NCBI GenBank assembly: GCA_023511455.1
Contig: JAIMBJ010000002.1
Coordinates: forward strand, 62,001 to 126,000
Origin: Bacillota bacterium
GTDB lineage: Bacteria > Armatimonadota > HRBIN16
Reading direction: 5' to 3'
DNA: 64,000 bases
Shown: positions 35,099-43,306 of the stretch, one piece after another
Layout: each line of letters starts with the position of its first letter
Numbering within the stretch: position 1 is the first letter of the stretch
Translations under genes and position numbers: made by a program
Notes under the pieces: model-generated
Seen by the model: only the letters and a program-made list of their open reading frames with translations
Databases searched by the model: none
What the model was told of the DNA's origin: nothing

Positions 35099-36192
35099 CT
35101 CCCTTTCTGCGCCGCTTGTCTGGTCAACCAGACCTGCTTATGCCACGCCAGTATCAGCACGGTGACCAGCGTCAGCACCGCAAAAGGCAGCACAAACCAG
35201 CGCATGGCAAAGGCGTACTCGTCCAGGATGTGGTGATTGCTGGCGTGCAGTATCAGATACACCACATAGAACACATAATACGATACGAACAGACCGCCCT
35301 CCCATCGTTTAATCTGAAAGTCGCTGAAGAAGACCGGAAAACACGCCAGCGAGACCGCAATCATCACCAGCGCGTCAAAGCGGATAACCGCAGAAGCCAC
35401 GACTAATCCCGCGGGCGCAACCAGGGCACTGATACCCAGCACCGAAAGGATATTGAAGATATTGCTGCCGACGACGTTGCCCACGCTGATTTCCCGCTCG
35501 CCCCGAACACTGGCAATAATCGAGGTAGCCATCTCCGGCAACGAGGTGCCAACCGCGACCAGCGTCAACCCAATCACCAGGTCGCTTGCCCCCAGCGCGC
35601 GCGCCAGAGCAACCGCCCCCCGAATCAACCAGTCCGAGCCAACAGCCAGCCCCACCAGTCCCCCAATCACTAACCCGGCGCATTTCACGTAGAACCATGC
35701 GCCGCGCACCGTGTCGGAGCCGTCCGATGGAATAAAGTCGGGAGCATCTTTGCGGGCCACACGGGCCATCCACAAGAGATACACACCGAGCAGAGCCGCC
35801 AGCAACAAGCCATCTCCGCGCGTCAACGCACCATCTTGCCCCAGCAGATAGAACAGCAGAGCCACCGCAATCATGATGGGCACTTCCGTGCGGATAAGAC
35901 GGCTACTCACCGAAAGCGGAGCAGCCAGCGCGGAAAGCCCCAAGATGAGCAGCACATTCACAATGTTACTGCCGACGACGTTCCCGACCGAGATGTTCGC
36001 CTGTCCGCGGTAACTGGCAAGCACTGACACTGCCAGTTCCGGCGCACTCGTGCCAAAAGCCACCAGCGTCAAACCGATAATCAGTCTCGGTACACCGAGC
36101 GCCACTGCCAGGCGCGACGCCCCGCGCACCAGCCACTCTCCGCCTAAAAGCAACAGTGCTAATCCAACGACGATTAACCAGAAATGCCCCAC
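35095..36192 (-). CDS. Calcium/sodium antiporter (CaCA family, YrbG-like)
   Basis: 365 residues from GTG 36192 with GGAG six bases upstream. Ten or so hydrophobic helices contain the two alpha-repeats of the family: VAFGTSAPELAVSV with GNVVGSNIVNVLLILG, and VAVGTSLPEMATSI with GNVVGSNIFNILSVLG. These form the ion site. It exchanges sodium or protons for calcium across the inner membrane. It lies just downstream of the zinc importer genes but has its own upstream gap of 73 bases. Confidence 0.93.
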   Translation of the reverse strand: MGHFWLIVVGLALLLLGGEWLVRGASRLAVALGVPRLIIGLTLVAFGTSAPELAVSVLASYRGQANISVGNVVGSNIVNVLLILGLSALAAPLSVSSRLIRTEVPIMIAVALLFYLLGQDGALTRGDGLLLAALLGVYLLWMARVARKDAPDFIPSDGSDTVRGAWFYVKCAGLVIGGLVGLAVGSDWLIRGAVALARALGASDLVIGLTLVAVGTSLPEMATSIIASVRGEREISVGNVVGSNIFNILSVLGISALVAPAGLVVASAVIRFDALVMIAVSLACFPVFFSDFQIKRWEGGLFVSYYVFYVVYLILHASNHHILDEYAFAMRWFVLPFAVLTLVTVLILAWHKQVWLTRQAAQKGR

Positions 36193-36265
36193 CGCTTACT
36201 CCATGCCCTATCCGACGGGTTTGTTCCCCTTATTTATACCACACTTCTGGCTACCGGGCACATGT

Positions 36266-37096
36266 TTACCGCGCCGAATGGCTGAACGCCGCACTCGCCA
36301 GCCCTTCCAGTGCCGCAATCGCACTCATCAGCGCCAGTATGGTGGCGGTGGTGGGCAGGTCAAACACCACCGAGATAAGCAGCCCTGCTACCGTTGCCAG
36401 TAGCGCGTTGACGATAGCAACCACTGCTGCCGAGGCCACGTGACGGCATAGCATGAGGGCACCCATCGCAGGTAACACCAGATAGCCGAATATCAACACC
36501 AGGCCCACCAGATGGATGACTGCGCCGATGAGACCACCCAACATCAGGTAGAAGGCAAACTCCCACCAGCGGGTGCGATACCCCAGCGCCTGCGCCGTCT
36601 CCGCATCGAAAGCCACCAGCAAAAACTCTTTACGCAGCAGCAGAAACGCCACCAGCACCAGCACGCCCAGAATCCAGATTCGCCACACCTCTTCGGGAGC
36701 AACGGCAAGGATGTCGCCAGCCAGCAGGTGCTGTACCTCCTCCATCCCGTGAGCACCCTTTGACGCCAGCAACACCGTCAACGCCGAGAAGGTCAAAAAC
36801 ACTGCACCGATCACAGCCTCCCGCGAGATGCGCCGCTCACTCCACGACTGCGCGAAAAACAGCGAACCTGCCAGTGCAAACAGCGTGGCGCTGAGCAAAG
36901 GGTTCCAGCCCACCAGAAATGCCAGAGCCACTCCCGCCGCGCTCACCTGCGCCAGCGCAGCACCAACAAACACAATCCGCTTCAGCACGACGTATATACC
37001 GAGATAGCTGGCAACTATCGCCAAGACGATACCCACGCGAAGGGCGTCCTGCACCATCGGCGACTGCCACGTTTCCAGCCAATCACTCATCGCCAC
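36266..37096 (-). CDS. Zinc/manganese-type ABC importer permease (ZnuB family)
   Basis: 276 residues with about eight membrane segments. YLGIYVVLKRIVFVGAALAQVSAAGVALAFL and the later LLAGDILAV are typical of ABC-3 family permeases for Zn or Mn. It overlaps the ATPase gene by 14 bases. Together with the ATPase, binding protein and His-rich porin upstream it makes a complete metal uptake route from the outer membrane inward. Confidence 0.92.
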   Translation of the reverse strand: MAMSDWLETWQSPMVQDALRVGIVLAIVASYLGIYVVLKRIVFVGAALAQVSAAGVALAFLVGWNPLLSATLFALAGSLFFAQSWSERRISREAVIGAVFLTFSALTVLLASKGAHGMEEVQHLLAGDILAVAPEEVWRIWILGVLVLVAFLLLRKEFLLVAFDAETAQALGYRTRWWEFAFYLMLGGLIGAVIHLVGLVLIFGYLVLPAMGALMLCRHVASAAVVAIVNALLATVAGLLISVVFDLPTTATILALMSAIAALEGLASAAFSHSAR

Positions 37097-37862
37097 ACGC
37101 CTCCTCCATCTCGCGCACCGCTACGATGTAATGGTGGTCCAGCCGCTGCACACACACAGGCACGCCGTACGCCTCCTCCAGCACCTGTTCCTGCATGAGC
37201 CCCTCCGCATCGCCTGCCAGCAGCCGACCATCCAGCAACACACCCATGCGCGTGGCGTAACGCGCCACCACGTTCAGCACATGGCTCACCAGCACAATGG
37301 TCAAACCGCTTTCCGCGTGTAACCGCTCGATAAGCCCCAGAATCGCCGCTTCGGTCGGCAGGTCGAGCCCGTTGGTCGGCTCGTCCAGAACCAGCAGGTT
37401 GGGTTCCACCGCCAGCGCACGGGCAATCAGCACCCGCTGTCGCTGTCCACCCGATAACTCGCGATAGAGCTTATGGGCGGCGTCCGCCAAACCCACCTGT
37501 TGCAGGCACTGCATGGCAAAGTCGCGGTCAGCGCGTCGAGGTGAGCGGAAGACACCCGCACGCGGATACCGCCCCATCAGTACGATGTCCAGCGCGGTCA
37601 GAGGGAACAGCGGGTCCAGCATCTCCCGTTGTGGCACATACCCGATGCGCAAACCCGCTGAGCGCGTCACCTCTCCGACCAGGGGCTTCAGGATGCCCAG
37701 CAGACAGCGCAACAGGGTGGTCTTGCCGGAGCCGTTGGGCCCCACCAAACCGAAGAAATCCCCCCGAAAGATATCCAGCTGTACGTTCTCCAGCACCACC
37801 TGCCGCCCATAGCCCAGCTGCACCTTTTGAAACCGAACCAGCGGTTCATGTCTCGCGCTCAT
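37083..37862 (-). CDS. Zinc/manganese-type ABC importer ATPase (ZnuC family)
   Basis: 259 residues from ATG 37862; GTG 37871 is an alternative. Walker A GPNGSGKTT, signature LSGGQRQR, Walker B LLVLDEP and a conserved His in VLVSHV are all present, so it should be active. The family energises ZnuB-type permeases. A 211-base gap separates it from the binding-protein gene; this gap holds a dispersed-repeat-like palindrome, so the two halves of the uptake system may be regulated apart. Confidence 0.92.
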   Translation of the reverse strand: MSARHEPLVRFQKVQLGYGRQVVLENVQLDIFRGDFFGLVGPNGSGKTTLLRCLLGILKPLVGEVTRSAGLRIGYVPQREMLDPLFPLTALDIVLMGRYPRAGVFRSPRRADRDFAMQCLQQVGLADAAHKLYRELSGGQRQRVLIARALAVEPNLLVLDEPTNGLDLPTEAAILGLIERLHAESGLTIVLVSHVLNVVARYATRMGVLLDGRLLAGDAEGLMQEQVLEEAYGVPVCVQRLDHHYIVAVREMEEACGDE

Positions 37863-37900
37863 CCCATTCACGTCCCTTCTGTCGTGCCGACGGAGTAAAG

Positions 37901-37949
37901 CATCTCCGAGATTCTTTGCTCCGAAAAGAATGACAATTTTTGTCATTCT
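37901..37949. repeat. Degenerate dispersed repeat with palindrome upstream of the znuC-like gene
   Basis: CATCTCCGAGATTCTTTGCT and AGAATGACA resemble the right half of the element at 11772-11829. The end forms a 9-bp inverted repeat, AGAATGACA/TGTCATTCT with a five-base AT-rich centre (37927-37949). It could be a repeat scar or, given the metal genes, an operator for a Fur/Zur-type regulator. Confidence 0.55.
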
Positions 37950-38073
37950 GCAAATTGGTGAAGCATCCTGTGCCTCTTCCTGTCCTCAGCGAATGATAAC
38001 AAGTGCACTGACGTGCGCTGCTACATACAGGGTTTCTCCCCGGCAGCCAGGCACGCCAGTGCTTCCTGTATGG

Positions 38074-38973
38074 TTACCTTGCCTCCGCCAGCGCGGCGGC
38101 GATGCGGCTCACCATTGCGTCGATCATGCTGAAATAGTCTGTGGTGCCTTCCGCGCCCACCGCTGCAGGCAGCACCACCACCTTTGCCCCCGTCTCGCGG
38201 GCGATGGCGTCCGGGAAGCGACGCGGACGGAAGTGCTCTATCAAAATCACTTTGCACCCTGCGTTCTTCATCCGGGCAATCACCTCGCGCAGGTAGCCGG
38301 GGGAGGGTGGAATGCCGGGCTTGGGTTCTACCGTTGCCAGCTCCTGTAGCCCGAAACGTTGCAGGAAGTAAGGCAGACTCTTGTGGTAGACCACCACAGG
38401 CGTGCCTTTGTAGGGTGCCAGAACCTGCTGCCAGCGTTTCAGGTGCTCATCCACGCGCAGGACGAACGCCTCATACCGACGCTGATACTCCTGTGCGTTT
38501 GCCGGGTCTACCCGTTTCAAGCCCTCCAGGATATTCCGCGCCGCGACTTTAGCGTTAGCGGGGTCGAACAGATAATGCGGGTTGCCGTAGATGTGGATAT
38601 CTCCCATGGACGGGTCCACCCGCCCGGTGGGTACCTCCAGCTTCTTCACCCCTACCGAGCAATCCACGTAGCCGCTTGCCCCTCGCAGGATAGAGGCATT
38701 TCGCGCGGCGACCAGCAGGTCGTCCGCCCACCGGTCCAAATCCATACCCACCCGTACAAACAGCCTGGCGCGCGACAGATCCAGCGCCATGCTCGGGCGA
38801 GGGGTCACCAGATGGTAGTCATCCTGCGGACGAGCCAGCGCGCTCACCTTTACATGCGAACCACCTATCTGCTTCACGATGTCCGCCAGGTCGGTGAAAG
38901 TCGTCACCACCCGCACCTGCGCTGCCGCGGGCAGAGAGGCCAGTGTCAGCAAAGCTATCCACCACCGCTTCAT
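38074..38973 (-). CDS. Zinc/manganese-type ABC importer binding protein (ZnuA family)
   Basis: 299 residues from ATG 38973 with GGGGGTGG upstream and a signal peptide (WWIALLTLASLPAAAQ). Family pattern: VVTTFTDLADIVKQIGGSHV, the first metal His in DDYHLVTPRPS, HIYGNPHYLFDP, VVVYHKSLPYF and LIEHFRPRR. These His residues plus an acidic one bind zinc or manganese in the periplasm. The usual His-rich loop is absent here; such a loop is instead found in the neighbouring porin. Confidence 0.9.
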   Translation of the reverse strand: MKRWWIALLTLASLPAAAQVRVVTTFTDLADIVKQIGGSHVKVSALARPQDDYHLVTPRPSMALDLSRARLFVRVGMDLDRWADDLLVAARNASILRGASGYVDCSVGVKKLEVPTGRVDPSMGDIHIYGNPHYLFDPANAKVAARNILEGLKRVDPANAQEYQRRYEAFVLRVDEHLKRWQQVLAPYKGTPVVVYHKSLPYFLQRFGLQELATVEPKPGIPPSPGYLREVIARMKNAGCKVILIEHFRPRRFPDAIARETGAKVVVLPAAVGAEGTTDYFSMIDAMVSRIAAALAEAR

Positions 38974-38985
38974 GAGTGCCACCCC

Positions 38986-40248
38986 CTACTGCGTGCTTTC
39001 CAGCGGATGAGAGTGTGGCCCGAAACCGAACATGAGCTGCAACAACAGCTCGTTACGCACGCTGTCATCCGCGGGTTTCAGGTTGCGCCACTGCAGACGG
39101 ATATAAGACTGCTCGTTCAATCGGTAGGTCAAAATCGCGCTGAGCGCACGATCTGAACCCGGTACGTCGTGCTCGGCGTTCAGGTAGGCACGCTGCGACC
39201 AGTCGTAGCGCAGACCGTACTCCCAGTAGCGGTCAGGCTTGTAAGAGGCGAGCAGGTAGTAGCCCTGCCGGTTAACGCCGGTGCCCCCGTGTTCGCGCCG
39301 GTGCTGGAACCACTCACCCGCTAAGAGCAACCGCTGAGCCGCTCCATAGAAGCGACGATACTGGAAGTCCACTCCCAGCAGCCGCAGGTTGTCGCCGTTC
39401 CGCGCGCGGGTGGTCAAACCCGACAGTCCGAACTCCAGCTCGTTGTCGCGGTTGATGACCGGTGCGAGGGTCAGTCTCGCCATGCGGAGCAACTGTCCAT
39501 CGGCGCCGAGCGGTTCGGCATCGTGCTCATGTTCCTCACCGTCTTCGTCTTCCTCGCCGTTCTCATGCTCCGCATCATGATTTGCATGGTGATGGGGCAC
39601 GCCCAGCGCGGCGTGATCGTTCAGCGTGAACAGCCCGACCTGCAGCTGAACGTACAGACGCTGTGAGGGGAGCAGGTAGTTCAACACCGCTCCGTTCGAG
39701 ATGGCACCGTGTTCACCCACCAAGTTCAGCACGGACAGCGGAAGGTCTCGGTGCAGCAGCTGATGCGGATGGATGGGGTTCACCCGCCCAAAGGGCAGGC
39801 GCATCCGCCCCAGCTTCGCGCCGAAGGGCGTGTTGCCCAGCTGCACCACCGTGGCGTATGCCTCCTCTACCGAACCCGCGAAATCCTCCTCTTTGTCGAA
39901 GGCGAGGATGGCATCGAAACGGATGCTGGGATACACCCAGCTCTGGAAGGCGACTTCCAGTTCGTCGTTTTCGAAGCGGTTACGGCTGTCGTCGCGCTTG
40001 CGGTCCTGAAACAGTGCGCCGCCGTTTGCCACGACACTGATTTGCGGCAGGTTGGTTGCCGGCACGGCGGGAGCCGGCTGTTGCTCCTGTTCCTGCAAAC
40101 GCCGTTCCAGTTCTTGTAAGCGTTCGGTCAGTTGCCGGATTTGCGCTTTGAGCGCGTCGGCCTCCTCCTGCAGGGCGGGGTCTGGCGCCGCAAACGTCGT
40201 GCCCGCCACCACAACCAGCAGTGTCAGTACGATAGCGAAAACACGCAT
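38986..40248 (-). CDS. Coiled-coil outer-membrane porin with His/Asp/Glu-rich loop, zinc-uptake associated
   Basis: 420 residues from ATG 40248, with AAGGAGG upstream and a signal peptide (cleavage near TTFA-APD). Residues about 22-52 form a heptad coiled coil (LKAQIRQLTERLQELERRLQ), as in trimeric phosphate-selective-type porins. The rest alternates like a beta-barrel. A striking acidic/His segment (PHHHANHDAEHENG then EEDEDGEEHEHD, around residue 225) should face outside and bind metal. It sits 12 bases upstream of the binding-protein gene, so it probably admits zinc through the outer membrane. Confidence 0.82.
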   Translation of the reverse strand: MRVFAIVLTLLVVVAGTTFAAPDPALQEEADALKAQIRQLTERLQELERRLQEQEQQPAPAVPATNLPQISVVANGGALFQDRKRDDSRNRFENDELEVAFQSWVYPSIRFDAILAFDKEEDFAGSVEEAYATVVQLGNTPFGAKLGRMRLPFGRVNPIHPHQLLHRDLPLSVLNLVGEHGAISNGAVLNYLLPSQRLYVQLQVGLFTLNDHAALGVPHHHANHDAEHENGEEDEDGEEHEHDAEPLGADGQLLRMARLTLAPVINRDNELEFGLSGLTTRARNGDNLRLLGVDFQYRRFYGAAQRLLLAGEWFQHRREHGGTGVNRQGYYLLASYKPDRYWEYGLRYDWSQRAYLNAEHDVPGSDRALSAILTYRLNEQSYIRLQWRNLKPADDSVRNELLLQLMFGFGPHSHPLESTQ

Positions 40249-40336
40249 GAGTTGTACACCTCCTTTGAGCGTAAGGGAATCACCAGTCATTGCGCCGCCG
40301 CGCAACGACGACGCGCCTGAATCGTGCGAACGGCGT

Positions 40337-40639
40337 CTACATCAAAGGAGGTGCACGGGGGGAGTAACATACCGCGAACAAGTGGTAGGGGAGCGAGGCA
40401 ACTTGCAAAGGCTGTTCGGCATCCGCCTGTGGCAACGGCGCCTGCGGAGACGCTGCAAGTTGCGTCGTACTGATGGACTCCCACTGGCACGCGACACACG
40501 AGACGTTGCACAACTGCCCACCGCACTGGACGCTGGTTTCCTGACGAGGCGCGCGCACAAAGTGGTGGTGCGCAAACGGCAACACCACCACCCATGCTAT
40601 CCAGAACAGAGCGAATATCGCCAGCCTCGTGCGTTGCAT
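40337..40639 (-). CDS. Small exported Cys/His-rich protein, unknown
   Basis: 100 residues from ATG 40639. One hydrophobic segment (LAIFALFWIAWVVVLPFA) is followed by HHHF and a cysteine cluster (C-x4-C-x3-C-x2-C) around VQCGGQLCNVSCVAC. It is the first gene of the metal-uptake series, 88 bases before the porin. The His and Cys sites suggest metal handling or sensing at the periplasmic side. It resembles DUF2946-type proteins in size and layout only. Confidence 0.6.
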   Translation of the reverse strand: MQRTRLAIFALFWIAWVVVLPFAHHHFVRAPRQETSVQCGGQLCNVSCVACQWESISTTQLAASPQAPLPQADAEQPLQVASLPYHLFAVCYSPRAPPLM

Positions 40640-40656
40640 GGGCAATTGTCCCCGCG

Positions 40657-40662
40657 ATTATA
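40657..40662 (-). promoter_or_regulatory. -10 box of a promoter for the metal-uptake operon
   Basis: TATAAT on the minus strand, 18 bases before ATG 40639. The -35 region is poor: TTGTGT at 19 bases. A weak -35 may mean dependence on a regulator. No clear Zur or Fur box could be assigned. Confidence 0.45.
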
Positions 40663-40774
40663 TTACCACACGTTTCCCGGCTACACAATGTTTGGCAAGG
40701 TGGAAAGACTGTGATTCACCGGATAGTCTGCCGATAATGAAAACAGGCAATCGTAAGGGGGGAGGCAGGCACTC

Positions 40775-41437
40775 ATGAGCCGATGGCAGGTCTGTATCGG
40801 GTTCTGCGCGGTAGCGGGTATCTTTCTTATACTGGCAGGCTGTGGTGGAGGTTTGCTCAGCACCAGCAAAACGATGTCGAACCCACTCGGACTGCAAGGC
40901 AGGAGCCTCAACGCAAACGCACAGGTGATACTTGATGGTCTCACCGCGCGCTTCTCCGTGCAGCGGCAGGGCATCCTGCAGTTTACCCTCGACGATATAG
41001 AGTCCCCGGGCAACCCTTATGAGGGCATGAGCAGGATGGAGATTACTCAGCAGGCAAGATTGCTACTCTCTATCAACTCTTCCAGCGTTCCTCCTGCCAC
41101 CTTCATCCTGCGCAACGTAGACCTGCGCATCGTAGTACGAGCGTCAGAGGGTACCTCCCGGGCTTCGCCACCCGTGGAACTCCGTTACACGGGTTTGCTC
41201 ACTCTGGACCGCCAACCAGACGGCAGCTACCTGGCAAGGGAAGCGTTATCGCTCAGGAGCGACCTCGACCGATTCGACGGCTCCGCGTTGATAGCCATTC
41301 TCACAGCAGGAAGCGACAACACGGTGACCGCCGACGTCTTCCTGACCGCCGAGACCAGCTCACCCAACATCCCCTCTGATAGCACCGTAAGTTTTACCCT
41401 GCAGCTAGGCAACAGCAGCGCGCTCGTCAGATGGTAG
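40775..41437 (+). CDS. Lipoprotein, unknown
   Basis: 220 residues. The lipobox LAGC lies at the end of a hydrophobic signal (ILAGCGGG), so the protein is anchored to a membrane. The rest is strand-rich (LDGLTARFSVQRQGILQFTL, then PPATFILRNVDLRIVV), like a single immunoglobulin-like or lipocalin-like domain. It contains no Cys other than that of the lipobox and has no recognised family. It precedes ribulokinase by 86 bases but shares no evident function. Confidence 0.75.
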   Translation: MSRWQVCIGFCAVAGIFLILAGCGGGLLSTSKTMSNPLGLQGRSLNANAQVILDGLTARFSVQRQGILQFTLDDIESPGNPYEGMSRMEITQQARLLLSINSSSVPPATFILRNVDLRIVVRASEGTSRASPPVELRYTGLLTLDRQPDGSYLAREALSLRSDLDRFDGSALIAILTAGSDNTVTADVFLTAETSSPNIPSDSTVSFTLQLGNSSALVRW

Positions 41438-41523
41438 AGCGTCGCTCCCCCCACCAAAAGGAACCCCTGCCACACCTGTCGAAGCTCCTTCTGACAAGCG
41501 AAGACCGTCGGGAGGGGCACGCG

Positions 41524-43221
41524 ATGCAACCCAAATACGTGATTGGGCTGGACTACGGTACCAACTCGGTACGCACCCTCGTGGTGCGGGTACACGATGG
41601 ATATGAGGCGGGCACGCACGTCTTCGATTATCCACACGGCGATTCGGGCATCCTGCTGGACAGCTCCGACCCCAACCTCGCCCGCCAGCACCCGGCAGAC
41701 TACCTGCAGGGCGCAGAGGTGTCGGTGCGTGCCGCGCTGGAAGACGCCCGCCGCAATGACCCCGACTTCTCTCCGGAGCGCATCATCGGTATCGGCGTGG
41801 ACACCACCGGCAGCACGCCTCTGCCCGTAGACGAAAACGGCGTGCCGCTCGCCTTCCATGAGCGGTTCAAGGACAACCTGAACGCCATGGCATGGCTGTG
41901 GAAAGACCATACCTCCACTCAGGAGGCGGTCACCATTACCGAAACCGCCGCGAAGATGCGCCCGCAGTATCTGGCTAAGTGCGGCAACTCCTACTCCTCC
42001 GAGTGGTTCTGGGCGAAGGTGTGGCACTGCCTCCAAACCGACCCCGATGTGTTCGACGCCGCTTACACCTGGGTGGAGTGCGCCGACTGGATACCCGCCG
42101 TGCTGACCGGCAACGACCATCCCTCGCGGATCCTGCGGGGCGTATGTGCTGCTGGGCACAAGGCGCTGTATAACCCGCAATGGGGCGGCTTGCCCGACAA
42201 GGAGTTCCTCGCGGCACTGCACCCGAAGCTGGCAGAACTGCGCGACCGCCTGTACGATGTCGCCTACACCTCCGACCATCCTGCCGGTCGCCTTACGGAG
42301 GAGTGGGCGCAGAAGCTGGGCTTGCCGGCGGGTATTCCGGTGGCAGTCGGGGCATTCGATGCTCATCTGGGCGGCGTTGGCGCAGGTATCAAGCCGGGCA
42401 CGCTGGTCAAGATTATCGGCACCTCCTGCTGTGACATGATGGTGGTGCCCAACACCGAGCCTCTGGCGGATATTCCGGGCACTACCGGCATCGTAGACGG
42501 TTCCATACTGCCCGGCTACTTCGGAATCGAGCTGGGGCAGAGCGCGTTCGGCGACATCTATAACTGGTTTGTGAACTACATCGAACCGGGAGGGCCCGAT
42601 TTGGGTTCGCACGAAGCGCTGACCGTGAAAGCGCAGCAACTGAAACCAGGGCAGTCGGGCTTGCTGGCGCTGGACTGGAACAACGGCAACCGCTCGATCC
42701 TGGGCGACCAGCGGCTGGTGGGTCTGCTTGTCGGGCAAACACTCCACACCACGCCCGAAGAGGTCTACCGTGCGCTCATCGAAGCCACCTGCTTCGGCTC
42801 GCTGGTGATTATGAACCAGCTGGAGAAGTACGGTGTGGCGATTCGGGACGTCATCGCCTGCGGAGGCGTCGCGGAGAAGAACCCCCTGGTGCTGCAGATA
42901 CTGGCGGACGTGAGCGGGCGCACCATTCGGCTGGCACGCTCATCGCAAACCTGCGCGCTGGGCGCGGCGATTGCAGGCGCGGTGGTTGCTGGTAAGGAGG
43001 CGGGCGGTTATGCCTCCTTTGAAGAGGCGCAGGCGGCGATGTGCGGGCTGAAAGATGTGGTCTACGAGCCAAACCCGCAGGCGCACGCGGTGTACCGCGA
43101 GCTGTTCGCGCTGTATAAAGACCTGCACGACGCCTTCGGCACGCGCGAGTGGCAGGGCAACCTGCACCACGTGATGAAGCGACTGATCGACATCCGCACC
43201 GCGGCGAGGCAGGGTGCTTAG
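41524..43221 (+). CDS. araB: Ribulokinase
   Basis: 565 residues from ATG 41524 with GGGAGGGG upstream. FGGY-kinase marks: IGLDYGTNSVRTLVV, GIGVDTTGSTPLP, the long AraB-type central region (WKDHTSTQEAV, YSSEWFWAKVWH), VGAFDAHLGGVGAG and the late IACGGVAEKNPLVLQI. It phosphorylates L-ribulose (and some related ketopentoses) to ribulose-5-phosphate. No araA or araD is nearby. An inverted repeat follows the stop. Confidence 0.93.
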   Translation: MQPKYVIGLDYGTNSVRTLVVRVHDGYEAGTHVFDYPHGDSGILLDSSDPNLARQHPADYLQGAEVSVRAALEDARRNDPDFSPERIIGIGVDTTGSTPLPVDENGVPLAFHERFKDNLNAMAWLWKDHTSTQEAVTITETAAKMRPQYLAKCGNSYSSEWFWAKVWHCLQTDPDVFDAAYTWVECADWIPAVLTGNDHPSRILRGVCAAGHKALYNPQWGGLPDKEFLAALHPKLAELRDRLYDVAYTSDHPAGRLTEEWAQKLGLPAGIPVAVGAFDAHLGGVGAGIKPGTLVKIIGTSCCDMMVVPNTEPLADIPGTTGIVDGSILPGYFGIELGQSAFGDIYNWFVNYIEPGGPDLGSHEALTVKAQQLKPGQSGLLALDWNNGNRSILGDQRLVGLLVGQTLHTTPEEVYRALIEATCFGSLVIMNQLEKYGVAIRDVIACGGVAEKNPLVLQILADVSGRTIRLARSSQTCALGAAIAGAVVAGKEAGGYASFEEAQAAMCGLKDVVYEPNPQAHAVYRELFALYKDLHDAFGTREWQGNLHHVMKRLIDIRTAARQGA

Positions 43222-43242
43222 CGAAATCGCGCAAGAGCCTTT

Positions 43243-43297
43243 ACCACAGAGGGCACAGAGTGCAGCGGGTAACACCGTTCTCCGTGCTCTCTGTGGT
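43243..43297. repeat. Inverted repeat between convergent genes, probable bidirectional terminator
   Basis: ACCACAGAGGGCACAGAG (43243-43260) pairs with CTCCGTGCTCTCTGTGGT (43280-43297) at 16 of 18 positions, with a 19-base loop. It lies between the ends of ribulokinase and the convergent sugar-binding protein. The motif resembles a dispersed ACCACAGAG...CTCTGTGGT element found between genes in many bacteria. Confidence 0.7.
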
Positions 43298-43306
43298 GAT
43301 TTCCCA

